From: Plantago major
Lineage: Eukaryota > Streptophyta > Magnoliopsida > Lamiales > Plantaginaceae
Direction: 5' to 3'
NCBI GenBank assembly: GCA_026545765.1
Contig: CM048842.1
Span: forward strand, 25,334,667 to 25,398,666
Length of the DNA stretch: 64,000 nucleotides
Shown here: positions 58,741-64,000 of the stretch, in pieces
Numbering within the stretch: position 1 is the stretch's first letter
Layout of the letters: the number at the start of each line of letters is the position of its first letter
Program-made: the position numbers and the translations under genes
Notes under the pieces: model-generated
Databases searched by the model: none
What the model was told of the DNA's origin: nothing
What the model saw: only the letters and a program-made list of their open reading frames with translations

Positions 58741-59033
58741 GCCAGCTACCTAGGAACAAAGATAGCTTGTTGGATCAGTCTACTTTGTGTGGGGGGATTT
58801 CCAGGCGGGGGCGGAGGTAAATCCTTTACTTCTCTCTAATTCAGTATCCAATCTGCCGCTGGGTCGGTCTCTTGTTGTTTCCCTTTCTCGGCTACTTGGA
58901 TTGAGAGCACATTAAGGTTCTCCGGTGCTATCTCGGGGGATTTCTCCTCGGATGATTTGTCGGTTGTATCCGTCACGGGATATTTAGCCAGAAAATTGGC
59001 AAAGACCTGAGCTTTCTTAGCATATGGAGAATT
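58741..59033 (-). other. Linker between the two Tat RNase H domains
   Basis: About 290 bp of low-complexity, proline- and charge-rich coding-like text on the minus strand, with no recognisable domain. Confidence 0.4.
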
Positions 59034-59396
59034 TTATTTGATGGTGTGATCCCCCAATTCTACAGTCCATTTGGCTAATCTCCCCAATTTTCCCGCACCG
59101 CCTAACACTTGCTTCAAAGGCTGGCTAGTTAGCACCACAATCTTATGGGATCGAAAATAAGGATTGAGCTTTCTTGCCGCTTCAACCAGATAGAAAGCGT
59201 ACTTCTCAATCTCTTTGTAGTTCTTCTCTAAGGAACTCAACAATTTGCTCAAGTAGTAAACGGGTAAGTGCTCATTCTTACTGATATTCACCAAGACCGA
59301 ACTGATGACTTCGACCGAAATGGTTAAGTAAATGTAGAGGGGTTTGCCTTCCTCTGGTTTGGCCAACAAAGGTCGGGTTGCCAAATAAGTTTTCAA
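59034..59396 (-). pseudogene. First RNase H of the Tat element
   Basis: Minus strand, open for 120 codons: LYIYLTISVEVISSVLV, LPVYYLSKLLSSLEKNYKEI, FRSHKIVVLTSQPLKQVL. It matches the gypsy RNase H pattern that follows RT. The RT thumb/connection lies in 59397-59815. Confidence 0.85.
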
Positions 59397-59815
59397 ATTC
59401 TCGAATGCGACCTTACACTCCTCGGTCCATTTAAACTTTCTGGTCTTCCTTAGTATCTTGAAAAGGGGAAGTTTTTCTCCGCTGATCTTGAGATATATCG
59501 GCTAAGGGAAATAACCTTTCCGATAAGTCATTGGACATCCTTAGTTTCTTTGGATGAGGGAGAGATCGATGATGGATTTACTCTTCTCAGGATTGGCCTC
59601 AATCCCCCTTTGTGTCACCATGTATCCGAGGAACTTTCCTCCTTTTACACCAAAAGTGCACTTCGCCGGGTTCAACTATATTCCATATCGCCGAAGTATC
59701 TTGAAACATCTCTCCAAATGAGAGATGTGGTCGGTAGCTTCCTTGCTTTTGAAAAGAATATCACCCACATAAACCTCCATGAATTTTCCAATTTCTTCTC
59801 AGAACATGAGGTTCA
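59397..59815 (-). pseudogene. RT, C-terminal part, of the Tat element
   Basis: Minus-strand remnant after the LINE. It shows KSKEATDHISHLERCFKIL near 59700-59760 and downstream RT/connection text (FKWTEECKVAFENLKTYLAT type near 59380-59440). Broken. Confidence 0.75.
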
Positions 59816-60288
59816 CAGATGGGGCATATTGTCATGTCAGAAAACTAGCTTCTGCAGGTGGGGTTATAAGAGATGAGGATGGGAGAATTCTGAAAGGTTT
59901 TCATTCTTACATTGGTACAGCTTCTGTCATATATGCTGAATTGGTAGGTATATGGCAAGGTCTCAACTTGAGCAAAGATCTGGGATTGAATAATGTCATT
60001 ATAGAGTCTGACTCTATGGTAGCACTGAGGTTGATCACAAAGCCTAGTCAGAGTTGGCATTGGAAGTTGGTGACTATCCTTTCCAAAATAGTTGCCTTGT
60101 GCACTAACAGAAACATTAGAATGATGCATATATGCAGGGAAGGAAACTCAGTAGCTGATCATTTTGCTACCTGTGGTCTACAAGAAAAGAGGAATGTGGT
60201 GTTTGAACCTGGAGAATGCCCTGTGAAGGTCAGACAACTGGCTTATAGTGATAAACATGGATTGGCTTATATCAGAAGGAGTTGGTAA
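59816..60288 (+). pseudogene. RNase H domain of the LINE ORF2
   Basis: Open to a stop at 60286-60288. All four catalytic positions are visible: D at 59818 (TDGA), E at 59938 (AELVGIWQGL), D at 60010 (IESDSMVALRL) and D at 60157 (CREGNSVADHFA). The reading frame also stays open upstream through antisense Tat sequence to an ATG at 59779, giving a 170-codon frame. Whether it is ever expressed is unknown. Without RT and endonuclease it cannot be a working LINE. Confidence 0.85.
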
Positions 60289-61803
60289 CATCATGGTTGT
60301 GAATTGTGGTAGTACTGGTTCTGGGAAAGATATGAAGTATCAGCTGGAGGTTGTTTGTATGGAAGAGGCTGTGTGGTGGTTAGTCTTGAGAGGGGAGAGT
60401 TATATAACTTACCTCTGTTGTGTTTTCTTCTTTTTCAGGTGTTGCTACTCCTCATGGAGCCTGTTATTTATTTGGTGGTTAGGCTATGTCCTATACTCTA
60501 GCTTTTATCTGTTCAGTGAGGCAAGTAGTTCTATATGGCAGTGGTTCTTGCTCTGTAGAAATCCCCTTTTTATTTTGAAAAAAGCCAATTTGTTAGGTAA
60601 AAAAGGCATGAGGTCTGTAAACAGAACATGACCCTTAGTTTCTTCCCAGGTGTTAAAAAATAGAGAAAGGGGCTCAAAAAATGCTAAGTTTATTTATAAA
60701 AAGAAGTGCTATTGTTTAACTGGGCAAAAAAAGAATATAACTCAGTTCTGGGAAGCTTTTCTCCTCTCTTGGTTTCCTGGTTGCTACCTGCCTCTGTTGT
60801 ATCTATGGTTTATCAGATGGTTTTGTGTTCTTATGGTTGATTTTAGTTTGTTTGCTACTTTGGAGAGCTTGTGGCTCTTGTTTGGAAGCTTTCTTGTGAA
60901 TCTGTTTTGGGAAGTAAGGCTGGGTAGTTGCATTTCCTCTGTTGACTTGAGGTTCCAAGTTTGGAGAGACTTGGGTCTTAGTCAGTCCTCTTTTCTGCAT
61001 CCATCTTGGTTGTTAGGCTGGGGTTTGGGGGTCTCCCTCTTCTTTTCTTCTGTACTTAGGGAAGTATCTCTCCCTTGCCTTGCACTAGTTAGCATAGGTT
61101 GTTTTACTTCTCATGTTGTTTCCTGGATAGGTACACTTACTCTTGCTGCATTGCACACACTTAGATTTATTGTTTTCAGTTTACCAGGTTGGCTATGTAT
61201 TTACTTGAGATTGATTTGGTCGCATAGGTCAGATCTGTTAGTAAAGAAGTAGCCTTCTTACGTTCAGCTGAGTTATGGATTTTAGGATGTATATGTAGAT
61301 GGATGGTTTTGAGAAAGGATGTAGATTTGGTTCATGAAGCCTTTGCTGGCACGCAGATGGCACTTAACTGGTACGTCAATGGCTCATACGGACACGCATT
61401 GGCACATTGTAGGTATTTGGCACATTGTAGCACACACGGAGCACACACCACACACTCTTGGTTCTAGCACACAAGAGTTGGGTGGGCACAAGAGGTTCTC
61501 ATAGCAGGATCATAACAAATCATAACACCCACACAAAGCACACAATATAGTAACATAACACAACACTCTGCACAATCTAGCAAAACAAAAACTTCCGATA
61601 GAAAATTGGTTGGTTTGGCACATAAGGGTTATTATATTAGATGGTAATTATTAGGTCTTTTGTAAATCGTGGTAGGCATAGTCTATTGCCTTTGGCTTTC
61701 TTTTGGGTTGTAATCTGTAAAAGATACTTGGAGTTTACGGGTTCTCATAAACCGCCCTGAGGCAATGATATAATACGTCCGAGAGCGTAGGCTCTTTTTT
61801 TTT
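60289..61803 (+). other. 3' untranslated region of the LINE
   Basis: 1.5 kb without a convincing gene. A frame at 60650-61252 is open for 200 codons, but its composition (W, L, F-rich) looks like untranslated T-rich sequence. A CACACA/GCACA-rich stretch lies at about 61380-61600. A run of T (61795-61803) precedes the poly-A. Confidence 0.6.
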
Positions 61804-61829
61804 AAAAAAAAAAAAAAAAATGAGGTTCA

Positions 61830-62668
61830 TCAACCTTTGGTAAGTTGCTCCAGCATTTCTTAACCCAAAAGGCATCAGCTTGAAACAATAGACTCCTTCG
61901 GCCGTGATGAACGCTATTTTAGGGATGTCCTCCTCGGCCATTCGAATTTGATAAAATCCTTGGAAGGCATACCATGAATCTAAGAAGTGCACATCCAGCC
62001 GTCGAGTCAACTAGTTGATCAATCCTTGGAAGCGAATATGGATCCTTCGGATAGAACCTGTTGAGACTAGTGAAGTCGTTACACATCCTCCACTTGCCCG
62101 AGCTTTTCTCTACAGTTACAACGTTGCAAATCCAGTCCGCGTAGTGAACTTCTCGTATATGCCCGGCCTTCAAGAGTTAGTCAACTTCTTCGGCGATGAT
62201 GCGATCATGAACTGGCCCATGGTCTCTTTTCTTTTATCGGGCCGGACGAATTGTGGGATCCACATTGAGGGAATATACCATGACCCTCGGATCGATACCT
62301 GTTAGGTCTTCGGTCCCCCAAGCAAAAACGTCAGCATTCTTCTTTAGGAATGATATCATCCTCAAGGTGGTCTCCTCGTCCATGCCAGATCCTATTTTGG
62401 TCGTATTATCAGGACTACCTTCTACGATTGGTATCTCCAATACCTCATCCTCAGGTTGGATCCTGTTTTCATGAAAAAAGCTTTTCATGGGGCTTTCCCC
62501 TGGTGGCTCTAGAGGAATAACTCGGTACTCCTTGATTTTGACTTCTTCATTGGGGGAGTTAGACTTCTCGGCGTGCTTTTTGTCTACTCCCATTTTCAAC
62601 CAGTTGATGCCCTCTCCAAGTGTCTTTTCTTTCTTTTTGCCACGAGAATTACGTGGATAGGGAGGCAT
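61830..62668 (-). pseudogene. RT, N-terminal and catalytic part, of the Tat element
   Basis: Minus strand: upstream linker (62668-62234), then RT finger and palm text [60 protein letters not shown]. These are classic Ty3/gypsy RT blocks. The LINE cuts it after the LMN block. Broken in several places. Confidence 0.87.
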
Positions 62669-62772
62669 TGCCTTTTCCCATGTTCATCACCATCCTGGTT
62701 GTAATACTCTTCCCCATAATCATAGGGTCAGGAAGCTCTCCTGGTGGACAAAGTGTAGAATTCCCAGGCTTC

Positions 62773-63354
62773 TCATTGGTTCCTAGTTAACGTTCCTATT
62801 CCCATTGGTATCGGGAATTTCATTTGGAGGTGGCACATTGAGACCACTACTTTGAATCGATTCAGGGCTGGTCGGCCTATTAACACATTATAGTTAATGG
62901 CGGCATCAACGATGAGAAACGGGACTTGTGTCTCAATTACTCTCTGCGGCCTCTTGCCCATAGAGAGTGGCAAATAAATGATTCCTCTTGGTCGGATTTG
63001 GTTGCCTCCGAAACCGACCAGACTAGTGGTAACAGGCATGAGGCCCTCTAAACTCATTTTCGTCTTCCTTACAGTGATCATGAAAAGAATGTTCGAGGAG
63101 CTTCCAGTATCGATCAAGACCTTGCTCATTTCATACCCGGCGATATCCATCTCCACCACCAAAGGAACATCCGAGCTAGTAGTTACCCCCTGACCTCTAC
63201 ATGGAGATGGGGCGTCGGATTCATCGAAAGTGATAACGTTGGTCCCAGGTTTCACATAGCTAACATGTTTTTCGTCGGCTTTTGCCAGGGCTCTAGCCAT
63301 TGATTCTCGGGCATTTCTACTATCTCCTCCGGCGAGGCCGCCGTCTATGGTCAA
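62773..63354 (-). pseudogene. Aspartic protease of the Tat element
   Basis: Minus strand, open for 193 codons. Active-site text VLIDTGSSSNILF (DTGS at 63100-63111), then a flap-like part and the C-terminal NVLIGRPALNRFKVV. This is a typical gypsy retropepsin. Confidence 0.88.
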
Positions 63355-64000
63355 AATTCAGACATACCTCATAGGATTGTCATCATCATAGAGTGGCCTT
63401 TCCTCTATCTGTGCCACTATGTTACTTTCTCTCCTCGGACTATGAGTTTGTCTTGGGCTCAATGATCTCCTCGGATTCTGTGTTCGAGGCGGGCTAGGGA
63501 TTCTTGTCAGAGAACGGGCGCTCCTTGGACTTAGTGATCTTCTCGAACTCCTACCTCTCGGGGGACTAGCTCTCCTCTCTTATCTGGGCTGGCGATCTGC
63601 TGGTCGGTCAATTCGGCCAGCGTCCCGTGGACCGTCTACTTGGTCCTGCCTAAGAACGTACCCCAGGAGATACCCCATCTCAATCATTATTTGTATCTCC
63701 TGATGGAGATGGTTACACCGTTCAGTGGAATGTCACTTCTGTTTATGAAAATGACAATATTCATTCGAACTTCTTGTCAATTGAGTTTCTTTGTGTTTTT
63801 CTGGTCACTGGAAGGGCATTCCTTTGGTTTCTATGATTGTCAGGATCTCTTGGGAGCATTCAATTCGGCATAATTGACGAAATTACGTCGAGGAAATCTT
63901 CTTCTCTCCTTATGCCGAGCTCTCTTCTCATTCCTTGGCCTATTCTATGTTTCATTGTTTGGTTTCCTACTGGCTTGTTGTTTTGGGCTGGTTTATCCTT
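63355..64000 (-). pseudogene. gag C-terminal part of the Tat element (runs off the edge)
   Basis: Minus strand. A serine/arginine/proline-rich stretch (about 63430-63590), preceded by text of the CHFH...HSTERC type (about 63700-63760) that resembles the single zinc knuckle of Tat gag. It continues beyond 64000. Broken. Confidence 0.7.

Larger units (their letters stand above)
59816..61819 (+). mobile_element. 5'-truncated LINE (L1-type with RNase H)
   Basis: About 2.0 kb inserted in the Tat RT in the opposite orientation. A 10-bp target duplication ATGAGGTTCA flanks it (59806-59815 and 61820-61829), and it ends in a poly-A run (61804-61819). Only the C-terminal RNase H remains of the second ORF. 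The insertion starts at the very codon of the first catalytic aspartate. A 1.5-kb 3' region follows. Plant L1 elements carrying an RNase H at the C-terminus are known, and 5' truncation is typical of target-primed reverse transcription. Confidence 0.88.
10548..64000 (-). mobile_element. Tat-type Ty3/gypsy element, interrupted by three insertions
   Basis: One old element read on the minus strand and running off the right edge. Own segments: 10548-12453, 27771-29494, 57505-59815 and 61830-64000. Domain order from right to left: gag end with a zinc-knuckle-like remnant, aspartic protease (DTGSS), RT, RNase H, a second archaeal-type RNase H (NNEAEY), integrase, then a 3' region with an antisense gene. 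The double RNase H is the known mark of the Tat lineage. The left end is cut at 10548 by the A1 LTR, and no LTR of this element is in the window. It is broken in more than ten places and is the oldest element of the nest by position. Confidence 0.85.

Noticed and set aside
60650-61252. A 200-codon frame rich in W, F and L
   Set aside because: It lies in the 3' untranslated part of the LINE. The hydrophobic text comes from T-rich DNA, and no motif or start context supports a gene.
61370-61600. CACA-rich stretch as a satellite or microsatellite
   Set aside because: There is no regular unit. It is degenerate GCACA/CACAC text inside the LINE 3' region.

Overview
The window is plant nuclear DNA, most likely eudicot heterochromatin of the pericentromeric type. 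It carries no host gene that I can recognise, and no rRNA, tRNA or CRISPR. Essentially every base belongs to transposable elements nested in one another: Ty3/gypsy elements of Athila-like and Tat-like type, one very long Ty1/copia element of SIRE/Maximus type, and one 5'-truncated LINE. The lineages, the tRNA-derived primer sites and the dual RNase H of the Tat element all point to an angiosperm. I cannot name the species.

Layout. 8-3097 (minus) is the 3' part of an Athila-like element, here called family A (copy A0). 3098-10547 (plus) is a second A copy (A1) sitting in A0. 10548-64000 is one old Tat-type element read on the minus strand (gag edge at the right, then protease, RT, RNase H, archaeal-type RNase H, integrase) with an intron-bearing antisense gene at its 3' side (10548-12453 and 27771-about 28118). 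It has been split by three insertions. A 15.3-kb SIRE-type copia element (12454-27770, target duplication GAAGG) lies in the antisense gene. A 28-kb A-family tandem (A3, 29495-57504, target duplication TCACC) lies in the integrase. A LINE (59816-61819, 10-bp target duplication) lies in the RT. A3 itself has the form LTR-internal-LTR-internal-LTR. It carries family N (29640-35835, minus, duplication CACGA) in its first LTR and family F (45299-52530, plus, duplication GCGGT) in its second internal region. F is again LTR-internal-LTR-internal-LTR.

How the parts relate. Families A and N carry only gag and protease remnants, and F carries no gag at all. None has RT or integrase here. Yet all three share terminal bases (start TGATG, end CACATCA), a primer site of tRNA-Asp type, a stem-loop beside the polypurine tract, a roughly 200-bp 3' module with a hydrophobic reading frame, and a 12-base start-stop micro-ORF (ATGAGTAGCTAA) in all 11 LTRs. 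That looks like a guild of non-autonomous Athila relatives served by one unseen partner. The SIRE element is the youngest large insertion (LTRs about 1.5% apart by eye). It carries over 5 kb of extra sense-strand coding sequence with five small intron-like gaps and a striking excess of the heptamer CAGAAAG.

All percentages and ages are hand estimates from reading the sequence, using a commonly applied plant rate of about 1.3e-8 substitutions per site per year. No alignment or database search was run.
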